This document shows, in pieces, positions 46,344 through 56,984 of a stretch of DNA of 58,866 bases. Source of the DNA: an uncultured Ruminococcus sp. (GTDB taxonomy: Bacteria; Bacillota; Clostridia; Lachnospirales; Lachnospiraceae); contig CAJFQC010000013.1 in NCBI GenBank assembly GCA_904418845.1, forward strand, positions 1-58,866. The letters are read 5' to 3'. Position 1 is the first letter of the stretch, and each line of letters begins with the position of its first letter. Both the position numbers and the translations under genes were made by a program. The notes beneath the pieces are model-generated. The model was not told where the DNA came from. It searched no databases and was given only the letters and a program-made list of their open reading frames with translations.

Positions 46344-46518
46344 TGTTGTAAAAATATTATAAAACAGCATTTAAATATTTCGAAGCGAAAGGATGTTTCA
46401 CGCTTCACGGATGCTTTCGTGAAGGAAGAAACGTCCTTTTTCTTTTTTGAAAAAATGTGATAGTATATATATGGTTAAATATTATTGAAGCCGTCGGGAA
46501 GGACGGCAGGATGGAGTT

Positions 46519-47955
46519 ATGATGAATATGAAAATGATTTCCGGGGAGGAGACGATTGCTGCGATATCCACGGGCATGACCAGCTCAGGGATCGGCATCG
46601 TCCGTATCAGCGGTCAGGAAGCTTTTGCTGTTGCTGACAGGATATATAAAGGAAATAAAAAAATATCAGAGACAGAGACCCATCGCATTCTGTACGGACA
46701 TATTGTGGATACCGAAGAGACAGTGGACGAAGTCCTTGTCATGGTCATGCGCGCTCCACATACATTTACAGGGGAGGATACAGTGGAGATCAACTGTCAC
46801 GGCGGAACTTTCGTTGTGAGACGTGTTCTCGAAACTGTGTTAAAAAACGGCGCACGTGCAGCTGAGCCTGGAGAGTTTACAAAAAGGGCATTTTTAAATG
46901 GAAAGTTAGATCTTTCTCAGGCAGAGGCTGTGATCGATGTTATCAATTCAGAAAATGAGTATGCGCTTCAAAGTTCAATAAGTCAATTAAAAGGAAGCGT
47001 TAAAAATAAAATATCAGATATAAGAAATAAAATTATTTACCATACTGCTTTTATAGAAACCGCTCTTGATGATCCTGAACACATCAGTGTAGAGGGGTAT
47101 GGGGATATATTAAAAAAAGTTTCAAAAGAAATTATAAATGAATTAAAGAAACTAATATATTCATCAGATAATGGAAAAGTGATACGGGAAGGAATTAATA
47201 CTGTCATTATTGGTAAACCAAATGCAGGAAAATCTTCACTTTTAAATGTCCTGGCAGGACAAGAGCGTGCCATAGTTACAGATATTGAAGGCACGACCAG
47301 AGATATCCTGGAAGAGCACATACGGCTCGGCGACTTAAGTCTGAAGATGATCGATACAGCGGGAATTCGACAGACAGAGGATATAATAGAAAGGATCGGT
47401 GTAGACAGAGCAAAGGAATACGCTCAGAAAGCAGATCTTATTATATATGTTGTCGACGCTTCCAGAAATCTGGATGAAAATGATGAGAAGATATTAGAAC
47501 TTATCCTTGATAAGAAAGCGGTTATCCTGCTAAATAAGTCAGATCTGGATACTATGGTTACGGAGGAAGTAATCAGAGAAAAGATTAATGAAGCGCCGGA
47601 ATATTATGGAAGTTCTTCTAAGGAAAAGCACTCAGATATTCCGGTAATCTCAATATCCGCTAAAGAAGAACAGGGAATCCGTGAACTTGAGGATACAGTG
47701 AAATCCCTTTTTCTGGAAGGGAATTTGTCTTTTAACAATCAAATATATATTACAAATGTAAGACAGAAAAATGCATTAATTGACGCAGAAAAAAGTATGG
47801 AAAAGGTCATAAACAGCATCAATGAGGGGATGCCGGAAGATTTTTATTCAATAGACTTGATGGATGCATATGACTCACTTGGAAGTATTACGGGAGAATC
47901 AGTAGGAGAAGATTTGATAAATGAAATATTCAGCAAATTCTGTATGGGAAAATAA
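46519..47955 (+). CDS. mnmE: tRNA modification GTPase MnmE
   Basis: A 478-residue GTPase. The N-terminal tetrahydrofolate-binding domain is at residues 1-120. The G domain has G1 GKPNAGKSS (232-240), G3 DTAG and G4 NKSD. The end is FCMGK, the MnmE C-terminal CxGK signature. With MnmG it installs the carboxymethylaminomethyl group on U34 of certain tRNAs. Its last 35 nt overlap mnmG. The spacing and direction fit a co-transcribed mnmE-mnmG-rsmG unit. Confidence 0.97.
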   Translation: MMNMKMISGEETIAAISTGMTSSGIGIVRISGQEAFAVADRIYKGNKKISETETHRILYGHIVDTEETVDEVLVMVMRAPHTFTGEDTVEINCHGGTFVVRRVLETVLKNGARAAEPGEFTKRAFLNGKLDLSQAEAVIDVINSENEYALQSSISQLKGSVKNKISDIRNKIIYHTAFIETALDDPEHISVEGYGDILKKVSKEIINELKKLIYSSDNGKVIREGINTVIIGKPNAGKSSLLNVLAGQERAIVTDIEGTTRDILEEHIRLGDLSLKMIDTAGIRQTEDIIERIGVDRAKEYAQKADLIIYVVDASRNLDENDEKILELILDKKAVILLNKSDLDTMVTEEVIREKINEAPEYYGSSSKEKHSDIPVISISAKEEQGIRELEDTVKSLFLEGNLSFNNQIYITNVRQKNALIDAEKSMEKVINSINEGMPEDFYSIDLMDAYDSLGSITGESVGEDLINEIFSKFCMGK

Positions 47956-49807
47956 AGACGGATATGATATCGTAGTTGTCGGCGCGGGGCACGCAGGATG
48001 TGAGGCAGCGCTGGCAGCGGCGCGTCTGGGATTTCACACGGTAATATTTACAGTAAGCGTGGACAGCATCGCGTTGATGCCGTGCAACCCTAATATCGGC
48101 GGAAGTTCCAAAGGACATCTTGTGAGAGAAGTAGACGCGCTGGGCGGGGAGATGGGTAAAGTTATTGACCGTACGTTTATACAGTCTAAAATGCTTAATA
48201 AGTCCAAGGGACCTGCCGTTCATTCCCTGCGCGCGCAGGCAGACAAGGCAGAATACAGCAGAACCATGAGGCAGGTATTGGAAGATCAGAATAATTTGGA
48301 TATCCGTCAGATGGAAGTGACAGATATACTTACAGAGGATGGAAAAGTAACAGGCGTACAGACTTATTCCGGCGCTATATACCCTTGCAGAGCAGTTGTT
48401 CTCTGTGCAGGCACATATCTTAAGGCAAGATGTATTTACGGTGAAGTAAGTGCGGAGACAGGGCCAAACGGTCTTCAAAGCGCAATCCATCTTACGGAAA
48501 GCTTAAAATCTCTTGGAATAAAGATGTATCGCTTTAAGACAGGAACACCGGCGCGTATCGACAAAAAGTCCATTGATTTCACAAAGATGGAGGAGCAAAA
48601 AGGAGATGAACATGTCGTTCCGTTTTCTTTTACAACAAACCCGGAAGAAGTTCAGATCGATCAGGCGTCATGCTGGCTTACTTATACAAATGAGACGACC
48701 CATGACATTATACGTGCAAATCTGGAGAGATCCCCTCTCTTTTCGGGAGCTATCGAGGGAACAGGTCCGAGATACTGCCCTTCCATAGAGGATAAGGTAG
48801 TAAAGTTTCCAGATAAGAACCGTCATCAAGTATTTATCGAACCGGAGGGCCTGTCTACAAATGAAATGTACGTTGGCGGGATGTCAAGTTCTCTTCCGGA
48901 GGACGTGCAGTATGCCATGTACCGCAGCGTTCCCGGCCTAGAGAACGCAAAAATCGTGAGAAATGCCTATGCTATCGAGTATGACTGTATTGATGCGAGA
49001 CAGCTCAAGAGCACATTGGAATTTAAAAATATCGAAGGGCTTTTCAGCGGCGGACAGTTTAACGGAAGCTCCGGCTATGAGGAGGCTGCCGCGCAGGGGC
49101 TGATCGCAGGAATTAACGCGGTGCGCAAATTACAGGGAAAAGAAGGTATTGTGATTGACCGCTCACAGGGATATATCGGAGTTCTGATTGATGATCTCGT
49201 AACAAAAGAAAGCAGGGAGCCATACCGAATGATGACCTCCAGGGCGGAATACCGTCTCCTTCTTCGACAGGATAATGCTGATCTGCGCCTCACGAAGATT
49301 GGATATGAAGCAGGGCTGATCAGTGAAGATCGCTATCAAAAGCTTCTTGGAAAAGAAAATATGATTGAAGAAGAAATCAAGCGGGTACAGCATACGAACA
49401 TCGGTACCTCCGAAAAAGTTCGAAGTCTGCTTAAGAGCTATGGAAGTACACCTTTAAATTCGGGAACAACACTTGCAGAACTGATACGTCGTCCTGAGCT
49501 GTCTTATGAAAAGCTGGAAGAAATAGATGAAGATCGTCCCAAACTTCCTTTTGATGTGAGAGAACAGGTAGATATTAATATTAAATACGACGGTTATATC
49601 AAGCGGCAGATGCGCCAGGTAGAGCAGTTCAAAAAGCTTGAGAATAAAAAGATACCTGAAAATATTAATTATGACGAAATACAGAGTCTTCGCCTGGAGG
49701 CAAAGCAGAAACTTAATCAGGTACGTCCTTCATCTATCGGACAGGCATCAAGAATTTCGGGCGTATCACCTGCGGATGTGTCTGTGCTTCTTGTGTATTT
49801 GAAATAA
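47921..49807 (+). CDS. mnmG: tRNA modification FAD enzyme MnmG (GidA)
   Basis: A 628-residue flavoprotein. The N-terminal dinucleotide-binding site [20 protein letters not shown] is at about 18-37; [23 protein letters not shown] and the CGTYLK-type region [14 protein letters not shown] follow. The C-terminal GRTRAGQ-like segment includes [26 protein letters not shown]. It partners MnmE. The chosen start lies within mnmE, after GGAGAAG. Confidence 0.97.
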   Translation: MKYSANSVWENKDGYDIVVVGAGHAGCEAALAAARLGFHTVIFTVSVDSIALMPCNPNIGGSSKGHLVREVDALGGEMGKVIDRTFIQSKMLNKSKGPAVHSLRAQADKAEYSRTMRQVLEDQNNLDIRQMEVTDILTEDGKVTGVQTYSGAIYPCRAVVLCAGTYLKARCIYGEVSAETGPNGLQSAIHLTESLKSLGIKMYRFKTGTPARIDKKSIDFTKMEEQKGDEHVVPFSFTTNPEEVQIDQASCWLTYTNETTHDIIRANLERSPLFSGAIEGTGPRYCPSIEDKVVKFPDKNRHQVFIEPEGLSTNEMYVGGMSSSLPEDVQYAMYRSVPGLENAKIVRNAYAIEYDCIDARQLKSTLEFKNIEGLFSGGQFNGSSGYEEAAAQGLIAGINAVRKLQGKEGIVIDRSQGYIGVLIDDLVTKESREPYRMMTSRAEYRLLLRQDNADLRLTKIGYEAGLISEDRYQKLLGKENMIEEEIKRVQHTNIGTSEKVRSLLKSYGSTPLNSGTTLAELIRRPELSYEKLEEIDEDRPKLPFDVREQVDINIKYDGYIKRQMRQVEQFKKLENKKIPENINYDEIQSLRLEAKQKLNQVRPSSIGQASRISGVSPADVSVLLVYLK

Positions 49808-49882
49808 ACTGACAGAGTGACTGTATCCCAGGAAACAGAAAAATCTAAATGAAAAATTTTGACAGGCTGACAAGGAGAAAAT

Positions 49883-50611
49883 ATGCTGGATACAAAAAAA
49901 AGTATAGAGATATTTGAAACAGAATTAAAAAAACTTGGCATCACGCTGACAGATACACAGAAAGAACAGTTTGACCGCTATTATGAGCTTCTCATAGAAT
50001 GGAATAAGGTTATGAACCTTACGGGAATCACTGACTATGATGAGGTTATCTTAAAGCATTTCATAGACAGCCTGACTCTTTGCAGAATCTGTGATATGAG
50101 TAAAGTATCATCATTGATCGACGTAGGAACCGGAGCGGGGTTCCCCGGCATTCCTATAAAAATAGCTTATCCTCATATTAAAGTAGTACTGCTTGATTCA
50201 CTCAATAAAAGACTTAAATTTTTAAATACAGTCATAGGCGAACTAAGACTTGAATTTGTTCAAACGCTGCATGGAAGGGCAGAAGACCACGCCAGAAAGA
50301 CAGAGTACAGAGAAAAGTTTGATCTCTGTGTATCAAGAGCAGTGGCAAACCTGGCTACATTAAGTGAATATTGTATTCCTTTCGTAAAAAAAGGCGGTGT
50401 ATTTATATCTTATAAAGGCGGCACTTCTGATGAAGAAGTAAAGCAGGCAGAAAAGGCGGTAGGGTTACTGGGAGGAAAGATAGAAAAAATAGACAAATTT
50501 ACACTTCCCGGAACGGATATGGGCAGGACGTTGATCGACATCAAAAAAATAAAAAATACCCATAATAGGTATCCGAGAAAAGCAGGAGTACCATCTAAAG
50601 ATCCACTGTAA
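49883..50611 (+). CDS. rsmG: 16S rRNA 7-methylguanosine methyltransferase RsmG
   Basis: A 242-residue SAM-dependent methyltransferase (GidB). The SAM loop is IDVGTGAGFPGIPIKIAYP (about 75-93), followed by LDSLNKRLKFLNTV and SRAVANLATLSEYC. It methylates G527 of 16S rRNA; loss of the enzyme gives low-level streptomycin resistance in other bacteria. The start follows AAGGAGAA. A terminator follows at 50643-50709. Confidence 0.96.
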   Translation: MLDTKKSIEIFETELKKLGITLTDTQKEQFDRYYELLIEWNKVMNLTGITDYDEVILKHFIDSLTLCRICDMSKVSSLIDVGTGAGFPGIPIKIAYPHIKVVLLDSLNKRLKFLNTVIGELRLEFVQTLHGRAEDHARKTEYREKFDLCVSRAVANLATLSEYCIPFVKKGGVFISYKGGTSDEEVKQAEKAVGLLGGKIEKIDKFTLPGTDMGRTLIDIKKIKNTHNRYPRKAGVPSKDPL

Positions 50612-50642
50612 ATGTGGAACTGACAGGATGGTGAAATATAAT

Positions 50643-50709
50643 CTCCGGGCGACATATATTTTGAACAGATACGTTTTACTTCAGGATATATATTGCCCGG
50701 AGTTTTTTT
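50643..50709 (+). terminator. Terminator after rsmG
   Basis: CTCCGGGC (50643-50650) pairs with GCCCGGAG (50695-50702), extended inward by ATATAT-rich pairing, and is followed by seven T residues. It separates the mnmE-mnmG-rsmG unit from the convergent hydrolase gene. Confidence 0.85.
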
Positions 50710-50730
50710 CATCCAGCGACAATCTACATT

Positions 50731-51693
50731 TTACTCTTCTTTAAAAAAGAGCACTTGCACCTGCTCCATAAATTCATCTGCTTTTTCAACATGAGGAAGC
50801 TGCTTTGCTTCATCTATACCTATGATCTCAATTGAAGGCATCTGATTCTGGTATTGATTTGCAGACAGCATATTTTCTGGATTTGCATTTCCAACAATAA
50901 TAAATATGCTGTTGTTGAGTTTAGTTAGACAGCACGTAATATTTGTATTTGTAAATCTTGATTTCTTGCTGGCATAAAGATATTTGGAATGTGCTTTATC
51001 TTTATGGGAAGCTTCAAAGCATGTAAATATATCTTTTTCATCTATTTTGTTATGATCATAATAATATGTATCAGCAAATTTTTGAGCAATAGTTCGTTTG
51101 TTTACTCTCATATTATAAATAAACGTACCAATTATAGGCATAGACAAAAGATATTTTATTGTTATTGTACGCTTTGTAGGTACCTTTGCGAGAGAAACCA
51201 TGTTTTGAGGATTTATCATGATAATACGGTCAATGATCGTATCATCATTTGCACATGCCATTAATACAAAAGATGAAGAATCCCCGGACACAATGACATC
51301 TGTTTTTTCTCCTATTTCATGTTTGATAAAATCCGTGATTAATTGTACATATAAGAAATTTGTATATGTGAGAATAGGATGTTCAGAGCATCCGCATCCT
51401 AAAAGGTCAATAGAGTATACAGTGTTTGTTTTTGAGAGAGTATCCTCTATGTTTTTCCATTCGTGAGAGGAGGAACAGACATCAAGACTGTGAATAAGTA
51501 ATATTGGCGAGCCTGATCCCTTCTTTTTATAAGCAATCTTTCCAAATCTCCATTCATAATATTTATAATTTTCTTCAGATAACAAATTATCTGCTGTTGC
51601 AATATAGGAGAACAGTTTGTTGATAAAATGCAAAGTACCCAATGTTGCACCAACAAAAACTGTTGCAAGCCCCAGATTTTTTTTCCAACTCAT
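50731..51693 (-). CDS. Alpha/beta-hydrolase-fold protein with altered nucleophile elbow
   Basis: A 320-residue protein with an N-terminal membrane helix (about 6-25) and an alpha/beta-hydrolase core: PILLIHSLDVCSSSHEW (63-79), YSIDLLGCGCSEHP (93-106) and a late Asp/His region (EIIGIDEAKQLPHVEKADEFM). At the expected elbow the sequence is SGDSSSF, with S139 in place but the last Gly of GxSxG replaced by Ser. Activity is uncertain. The start at 51693 follows AGGTGA; a TTG start at 51711 would add six residues. AT-rich, and the only minus-strand gene in the right arm. No substrate inferred. Confidence 0.75.
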   Translation of the reverse strand: MSWKKNLGLATVFVGATLGTLHFINKLFSYIATADNLLSEENYKYYEWRFGKIAYKKKGSGSPILLIHSLDVCSSSHEWKNIEDTLSKTNTVYSIDLLGCGCSEHPILTYTNFLYVQLITDFIKHEIGEKTDVIVSGDSSSFVLMACANDDTIIDRIIMINPQNMVSLAKVPTKRTITIKYLLSMPIIGTFIYNMRVNKRTIAQKFADTYYYDHNKIDEKDIFTCFEASHKDKAHSKYLYASKKSRFTNTNITCCLTKLNNSIFIIVGNANPENMLSANQYQNQMPSIEIIGIDEAKQLPHVEKADEFMEQVQVLFFKEE

Positions 51694-51841
51694 GGAATCA
51701 CCTGCTTTCAATAATCGTTATCTTATTATACTACACCCTAATATTCAATTCAAGGAATGGCGGACAACTTAAGAAAATAGAAAGATTAAAATGTCAGGAA
51801 AAAGATAAGATAATTGAAAAGATGCATGTATAAATCGAAAA

Positions 51842-51857
51842 TGTTTCACGTGAAACA
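51842..51857. promoter_or_regulatory. parS site 1
   Basis: TGTTTCACGTGAAACA matches the bacterial chromosomal parS consensus exactly. ParB binds here and spreads, nucleating origin segregation and SMC loading. It lies 221 nt before parA. Confidence 0.95.
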
Positions 51858-51987
51858 TTCCTGAATGAAATGTTTACAAATATTATATTGTCATATGGAT
51901 AGAAATAATAAATATGGATATCTGTCTGTAATAACAAGAAAATATTTTTTATTTCACATACTATATGATAGAATTTTAAAATAAAGA

Positions 51988-52003
51988 TGTTTCACGTGAA
52001 ACA
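51988..52003. promoter_or_regulatory. parS site 2
   Basis: A second perfect TGTTTCACGTGAAACA lies 130 nt from the first and 74 nt upstream of the parA start. Its position in the leader or promoter region suggests ParB could also repress parAB. The rest of the 51694-52077 gap is AT-rich with no other feature seen. Confidence 0.95.
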
Positions 52004-52077
52004 TTTTATAGAATAATAAAGAAAAAGGTGATATAATAAATACGTATCCGAAAAAGTAGTAGTGTGAGGAGGCAAAA

Positions 52078-52845
52078 ATGGGGAGAGTAATCGCAATTGC
52101 GAATCAAAAGGGTGGAGTAGGAAAGACCACAACTGCCATAAATCTTTCAGCATCTCTTGCGAGTATGAATAAAAAGGTTCTTGCAGTTGATATGGATCCG
52201 CAAGGAAATATGACGAGTGGTTTGGGTGTTGATAAGGATGAAGTCGGAAAAACAATTTATGATTTGATCATAGGGAATGCCCAAATTAATGAATGCATAT
52301 TCAAAGATGCATTAGAAAACCTTGATATTCTTTCGTCTAATATTAATCTTTCTGCGGCGGAGATAGAATTGATAGGAGTTGAGAATAAAGAGTATATTTT
52401 AAGAAGTGAAGTGGAAAAAATAAAAGATAAGTATGATTTTATTGTCATTGATTGTCCGCCAGCACTGAGTATGCTTACAATTAACGCAATGACAACCGCT
52501 GATTCAGTAATTGTTCCTATTCAATGTGAGTACTATGCATTGGAGGGATTAAGCCAGTTAATACATACCATTGAACTTGTGCAAGAGAGATTGAATCCAA
52601 AACTTGAAATTGAGGGAGTTGTATTTACGATGTATGATGCAAGGACAAATCTTTCTTTGCAGGTAGTAGAAAACGTAAAAGATAATTTGAATCAGAATAT
52701 TTACAAGACAATTATCCCAAGAAACATCAGATTAGCTGAAGCACCCAGCTATGGAATGCCGATCAATCTTTATGATCCAAAATCCACAGGGGCAGAAAGT
52801 TATATGCTGTTAGCAGAAGAAGTTATTCATAAAGGAGAAGAATAA
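52078..52845 (+). CDS. parA: Chromosome-partitioning ATPase ParA (Soj)
   Basis: A 255-residue ParA-family ATPase without an N-terminal DNA-binding domain, i.e. the chromosomal Soj type. The deviant Walker A is KGGVGKTT (10-17). Further motifs are [13 protein letters not shown] and [17 protein letters not shown]. It moves origins with ParB and influences DnaA activity in relatives. The start follows GAGGAGG. parB begins 1 nt after its stop. Confidence 0.96.
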   Translation: MGRVIAIANQKGGVGKTTTAINLSASLASMNKKVLAVDMDPQGNMTSGLGVDKDEVGKTIYDLIIGNAQINECIFKDALENLDILSSNINLSAAEIELIGVENKEYILRSEVEKIKDKYDFIVIDCPPALSMLTINAMTTADSVIVPIQCEYYALEGLSQLIHTIELVQERLNPKLEIEGVVFTMYDARTNLSLQVVENVKDNLNQNIYKTIIPRNIRLAEAPSYGMPINLYDPKSTGAESYMLLAEEVIHKGEE

Positions 52846-52846
52846 T

Positions 52847-53761
52847 ATGGCAGTAAAAAGAAATGGATTAGGAAAAGGACTGGACAGTCTTATTCCAGAT
52901 AAAAAAGTAAATCCGGCTTCTTCTGAAAAAACAGTGGATAAGAGTCAAAAAGAAGAAACGGAAAATAAGACAGGCGAGGTTGTGGTAAAGATTAATCAGG
53001 TTGAACCGAACCGTGAACAGCCAAGAAAAGATTTTGACGAGGATGCTCTTATGGAACTGGCTGATTCTATCAAACAGTTTGGTATCCTACAGCCTCTTCT
53101 CGTACAGAAGAAAAAAGATTATTATGAGATTATTGCGGGAGAGCGAAGATGGCGCGCTGCAAAGCTGGCAGGTGTAAAAGAGGTTCCTGTTATCATAAAA
53201 AATTATACAGATCAGGAGATTGTGGAGATCTCTCTTATCGAGAATATTCAGCGTGAAAATCTTAATCCGATTGAGGAAGCAATGGCTTTTAAGCGACTTC
53301 TTGAAGAGTTTAATTTAAAGCAGGATGAAGTTGCAGAGAGAGTATCAAAAAGTCGTACTGCAGTTACTAATTCTATGAGACTTCTGAAGTTGAGCGAAAG
53401 AGTTCAGCAAATGATTGTGGATGATATGATCAGCACAGGACACGCAAGAGCTCTGCTAGCGGTTGATGATGAAGAACAGCAGTATATACTGGCAAATAAG
53501 ATCTTTGATGAAAAGCTAAGTGTTCGGGAGACGGAAAAGCTGGTCAAAGCGTTAAAAAATCCGAAAAAGGAGATTAAGAAACCAAAACAAGAACATACGT
53601 TCGTATACGATAATCTGGAAGAACAGATGAAAAATATAATAGGAACAAAGGTAAGTGTAAACCCCAAAGCGAATGGAAAGGGTAAAATAGAGATAGAATA
53701 CTATTCAGAGGAAGAACTGGAGAGAATTTATGATCTAATAATGTCCATCAGGGAGAAATAA
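52847..53761 (+). CDS. parB: Chromosome-partitioning CTPase ParB (Spo0J)
   Basis: A 304-residue protein with N-terminal GLGKGLDSLIP, the CTP-binding motifs QPRKDFDEDALMELADSIKQFGILQPLLV and IIAGERRWRAAKLAG, ENIQRENLNPIEEA, a helix-turn-helix (EVAERVSKSRTAVTNSMRLL) and a C-terminal dimerisation domain (GKIEIEYYSEEELERIYDLI). It binds the two parS sites just upstream. The start is 1 nt after parA. Confidence 0.97.
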   Translation: MAVKRNGLGKGLDSLIPDKKVNPASSEKTVDKSQKEETENKTGEVVVKINQVEPNREQPRKDFDEDALMELADSIKQFGILQPLLVQKKKDYYEIIAGERRWRAAKLAGVKEVPVIIKNYTDQEIVEISLIENIQRENLNPIEEAMAFKRLLEEFNLKQDEVAERVSKSRTAVTNSMRLLKLSERVQQMIVDDMISTGHARALLAVDDEEQQYILANKIFDEKLSVRETEKLVKALKNPKKEIKKPKQEHTFVYDNLEEQMKNIIGTKVSVNPKANGKGKIEIEYYSEEELERIYDLIMSIREK

Positions 53762-53833
53762 TATAGCCCGGCTTAGAATAGGGGAAAAAAGATATAAGAG
53801 GGAGATAAATATTTAGAAGGAGATGTATGCTAA

Positions 53834-54370
53834 ATGAACGGAATACTGGATAATCTGGGAATAGATCCGTTTTACTTATTCATTATTATATTCATCCTGC
53901 AGATTGTGTTCATTGTACTGTATGTGTTACTGAACAGCAGGTACAGGAAACTACAAAGAAGTTATTCCACTTTTATGAGAGGCAGAAGCGGTAAGAATCT
54001 GGAGAAAAGCATTTTCAAGAAGTTCAGCGAACTGGAAGAAATATCTGAGATGGTCAAAGAAAATGAAAAAGCAGTTCAGGATATACGAAAAAAGATGGAG
54101 GACCATTATCAAAAAGTTGGGATCGTAAAATACGATGCGTTTCATGAGATGGGCGGGAACTTAAGCTTCGTGCTGACGATGCTGGATCAAAATGACAATG
54201 GATGGATATTCAACGCGATGCACAGCAGAGAAGGATGTTACACATATATCAAAGAGATTATAAAAGGGGAAAGTTATATTGAACTGTCTGAAGAAGAGAG
54301 ACAATGCCTTGAAAAAGCAGTCTATCAGGAAGAGTATGATCTAAAAGATATAAAAAAATATAAGAAATGA
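53834..54370 (+). CDS. DUF4446-family membrane protein
   Basis: A 178-residue protein with one N-terminal helix (about 11-33: PFYLFIIIFILQIVFIVLYVLL), a coiled-coil region, and a conserved C-terminal part (KVGIVKYDAFHEMGGNLSFVLTMLDQNDNGWIFNAMHSREGCYTYIKEI). This is the DUF4446 pattern, typically encoded just after parB in Clostridia. Function unknown; the steady link to parAB suggests a role near the origin or membrane. Confidence 0.85.
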   Translation: MNGILDNLGIDPFYLFIIIFILQIVFIVLYVLLNSRYRKLQRSYSTFMRGRSGKNLEKSIFKKFSELEEISEMVKENEKAVQDIRKKMEDHYQKVGIVKYDAFHEMGGNLSFVLTMLDQNDNGWIFNAMHSREGCYTYIKEIIKGESYIELSEEERQCLEKAVYQEEYDLKDIKKYKK

Positions 54371-54382
54371 GAGGAAAAAACA

Positions 54383-55669
54383 ATGTTAGATATTAAATTT
54401 TTAAGAAGTAACCCGGAAATTGTAAAACAGAATATAAAAAATAAATTTCAGGAAGAGAAGCTTCCACTCGTTGACGAGGTGATCCAACTGGATCAGAGAA
54501 ACCGGGAGATTAAACAGGAAGTAGAGGCGCTTCGCGCTGAGAAAAACAAAGCTTCCAAAGAGATCGGCGCGATGATGGCTCAAAAAAAGTTTGAGGAAGC
54601 AGAAGCGCTTAAGAAAAAGGTGGCAGAAAACGCGGGAAGGATTGATGAACTTTCCACAGAGGAAAAAGAGGTGGAGGAAAAGATCAGGAAGATTATGATG
54701 ATCATTCCGAATATCATTGATCCGTCTGTGCCGATCGGAAAAGACGACAGTGAGAACATAGAGATTGAGAGGTTTGGCGAACCCGCAGTTCCTGATTTTG
54801 AGATTCCGTATCACACAGAGATTATGGAATCATTTAACGGTATTGACCTTGACAGTGCAAGGAAGGTTGCAGGAAATGGATTTTATTATCTGATGGGAGA
54901 TATCGCGAGACTTCATTCAGCGGTGATTGCGTATGCCCGTGATTTTATGATTAACAGAGGCTTCACATACTGTGTTCCTCCTTTTATGATACGAAGCAAT
55001 GTGGTAACAGGTGTGATGAGTTTTGCAGAGATGGATGCTATGATGTATAAGATAGAGGGAGAGGATCTCTATCTTATCGGTACAAGCGAACACTCCATGA
55101 TCGGAAAGTTCATTAACACACAGCTTACAGAAGACCAGCTTCCACAGACACTGACGAGCTATTCTCCGTGCTTCCGCAAGGAGAAGGGTGCACACGGCAT
55201 TGAAGAGAGGGGAGTATATCGGATTCATCAGTTCGAGAAACAGGAAATGATCGTTGTATGCAAACCTGAGGAAAGTATGGACTGGTACGAAAAACTCTGG
55301 CAGAATACGGTAGATCTGTTCCGCTCCATGGAGATTCCGGTGCGAACTCTTGAGTGCTGTTCAGGTGATCTGGCGGACCTTAAAGTGAAGTCTGTGGACG
55401 TAGAGGCATGGTCTCCGCGCCAGAAGAAATATTTTGAGGTGGGGAGCTGCTCCAATCTGGGTGACGCTCAGGCAAGAAGGCTCGGCATACGCGTAAAAGG
55501 GGAAAACGGAAGCTATTTTGCGCATACATTGAATAATACAGTCGTAGCGCCGCCAAGAATGCTTATTGCATTTTTAGAAAATCATCTTCAGGCAGACGGT
55601 TCTGTTACCATACCAGAAGTGTTAAGAGTGTATATGGGCGGCAATGATAAAATTACGCCGAAAAAATAG
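54383..55669 (+). CDS. serS: Seryl-tRNA synthetase
   Basis: A 428-residue class II synthetase. The N-terminal coiled-coil arm (about 28-110) grips the long variable arm of tRNA-Ser. Catalytic motif 2 is SPCFRKEKGAHGIEERGVYRIHQFEK and motif 3 is NNTVVAPPRMLIAFLENH. The start is 12 nt after the DUF4446 gene. It charges tRNA-Ser with serine in the cytosol. Confidence 0.97.
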   Translation: MLDIKFLRSNPEIVKQNIKNKFQEEKLPLVDEVIQLDQRNREIKQEVEALRAEKNKASKEIGAMMAQKKFEEAEALKKKVAENAGRIDELSTEEKEVEEKIRKIMMIIPNIIDPSVPIGKDDSENIEIERFGEPAVPDFEIPYHTEIMESFNGIDLDSARKVAGNGFYYLMGDIARLHSAVIAYARDFMINRGFTYCVPPFMIRSNVVTGVMSFAEMDAMMYKIEGEDLYLIGTSEHSMIGKFINTQLTEDQLPQTLTSYSPCFRKEKGAHGIEERGVYRIHQFEKQEMIVVCKPEESMDWYEKLWQNTVDLFRSMEIPVRTLECCSGDLADLKVKSVDVEAWSPRQKKYFEVGSCSNLGDAQARRLGIRVKGENGSYFAHTLNNTVVAPPRMLIAFLENHLQADGSVTIPEVLRVYMGGNDKITPKK

Positions 55670-55686
55670 AGAAAGAATAAGAACAG

Positions 55687-56562
55687 ATGCACCAATATTT
55701 AAAAGCGATCGGATTCGATAATATCAACACAAAAAACAATTTAAAAAAACTTTTGAAAACTATTCAAAAGGAGTTCACTCACCAGACGATTATCTCATAC
55801 AGACCGGGTGAAGACTTCTGTGAGATGAGAAAAGAATACGGGCAGTGTATTGGTATTTCTCTGTGCGGCGAATTGGATGAACAGGAAAATTTTCAACCGG
55901 ACTATTATTTTCCTTATTTTGAGGGGAGCGGGATCAGCACTTACGCGGAGATCGCTGTGGAGAGAAAGATTGAGAAGGAACAGTATGTAGGAATGTGCGA
56001 GGATTCTAAGATTGGGATCAGTCTCATTTTTACCCTTCAGAATGGCCTTGAATATATGAGAGAGCGACAAGCCGGGTTTGCCGCGGATATTACCACATCT
56101 GTTACGTTGTCCGGCCTGGCGTTGTCGGGAATGATTCTTTTACCCGTTGTTAAAGATGAGAGGCATCTAAAAAGTGATCAGGAAGCTTCGGACAATAGAA
56201 AAATGCTGCTGAATGCGGCGAGAAACGGGGATCAGACAGCAATTGAAACGCTGACATTAGACGATATTGATATATATTCTCAAGTATCTCGACGTTTGGA
56301 AAGTGAAGATGTATTTTCTATTGTGGATACTTATTTCATGCCTTATGGTGTGGAGTGTGATTTGTACTCCATTATGGGAGAGATACTGGCAGTGCGCAGG
56401 AGAAAGAATGTGGCGACCGGGATGGAGTTGTATCAGATGAAGCTCAATGTCAATGAACTCCAGTTCGATGTGTGTGTTCCTGCAGATGAGGTAATGGGAG
56501 AGCCGGACATCGGACGGCGGTTTAAAGGGACGATCTGGCTCCAGGGATATATCAATTTCTGA
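55687..56562 (+). CDS. DUF3881-like cytoplasmic protein
   Basis: A 291-residue protein with no membrane segment. It resembles the DUF3881 family of Lachnospiraceae, commonly encoded after serS. Visible segments are MHQYLKAIGFDNINTKNNL at the start, GISLIFTLQNGLEY and SGLALSGMILLPVVK in the middle, and VPADEVMGEPDIGRRFKGTIWLQGYINF at the end. It begins 17 nt after serS. The function is not known. Confidence 0.75.
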   Translation: MHQYLKAIGFDNINTKNNLKKLLKTIQKEFTHQTIISYRPGEDFCEMRKEYGQCIGISLCGELDEQENFQPDYYFPYFEGSGISTYAEIAVERKIEKEQYVGMCEDSKIGISLIFTLQNGLEYMRERQAGFAADITTSVTLSGLALSGMILLPVVKDERHLKSDQEASDNRKMLLNAARNGDQTAIETLTLDDIDIYSQVSRRLESEDVFSIVDTYFMPYGVECDLYSIMGEILAVRRRKNVATGMELYQMKLNVNELQFDVCVPADEVMGEPDIGRRFKGTIWLQGYINF

Positions 56563-56648
56563 AATAGATATGCTAAGAGAAAAGCGCTGCAGCACATAAG
56601 AAAACATCATGGAAGAAAGCGAATGATAAAGAAAAACGAATAAAACAG

Positions 56649-56677
56649 TTGAGAATTTGGGGAAAACGTGGTATATT
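56649..56677 (+). promoter_or_regulatory. Original tRNA-Arg promoter
   Basis: TTGAGA (56649-56654), a 17-nt spacer and TATATT (56672-56677) lie just before the first tRNA-Arg half. It probably served the native tRNA-Arg gene. The only intact copy now lies 525 nt downstream, beyond the two other halves. Confidence 0.7.
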
Positions 56678-56715
56678 ATTTAATGCGTCCGGGATAGATG
56701 CGCTCAATAATATAT

Positions 56716-56755
56716 GTCGCTATAGCTCAGTTGGATAGAGCGACCGCATCCTAGG
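56716..56755 (+). pseudogene. tRNA-Arg(CCU) 5' half, remnant 1
   Basis: Forty bases match the 5' part of the intact tRNA-Arg at 57203: acceptor GTCGCTA, D arm GCTC/GAGC and the anticodon stem and loop up to CCT. Three differences lie in the D loop and anticodon arm (CGCATCCTAGG). The match ends abruptly in the anticodon loop and the sequence that follows is unrelated. It is non-functional as a tRNA. Confidence 0.9.
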
Positions 56756-56984
56756 AATAAGCTGAGGCGTTCCCCTAAGAGATATTGTAAAAAATGCTCA
56801 GGGTTCTATTCAAATTTGAAAATGCAAAAAGTGATAAGAAGGCATTCCCTTATTTGGGGAATACTCTGATGTCACCATAATCAAAAATTTGTAGATTGGC
56901 AGTCATAAAAGACTGATAATCTTATATATGGTCGCCGGGTGAAAAACTCGAGAAACCCAGTAAAATCAAGGGTTTGCGGCATGT

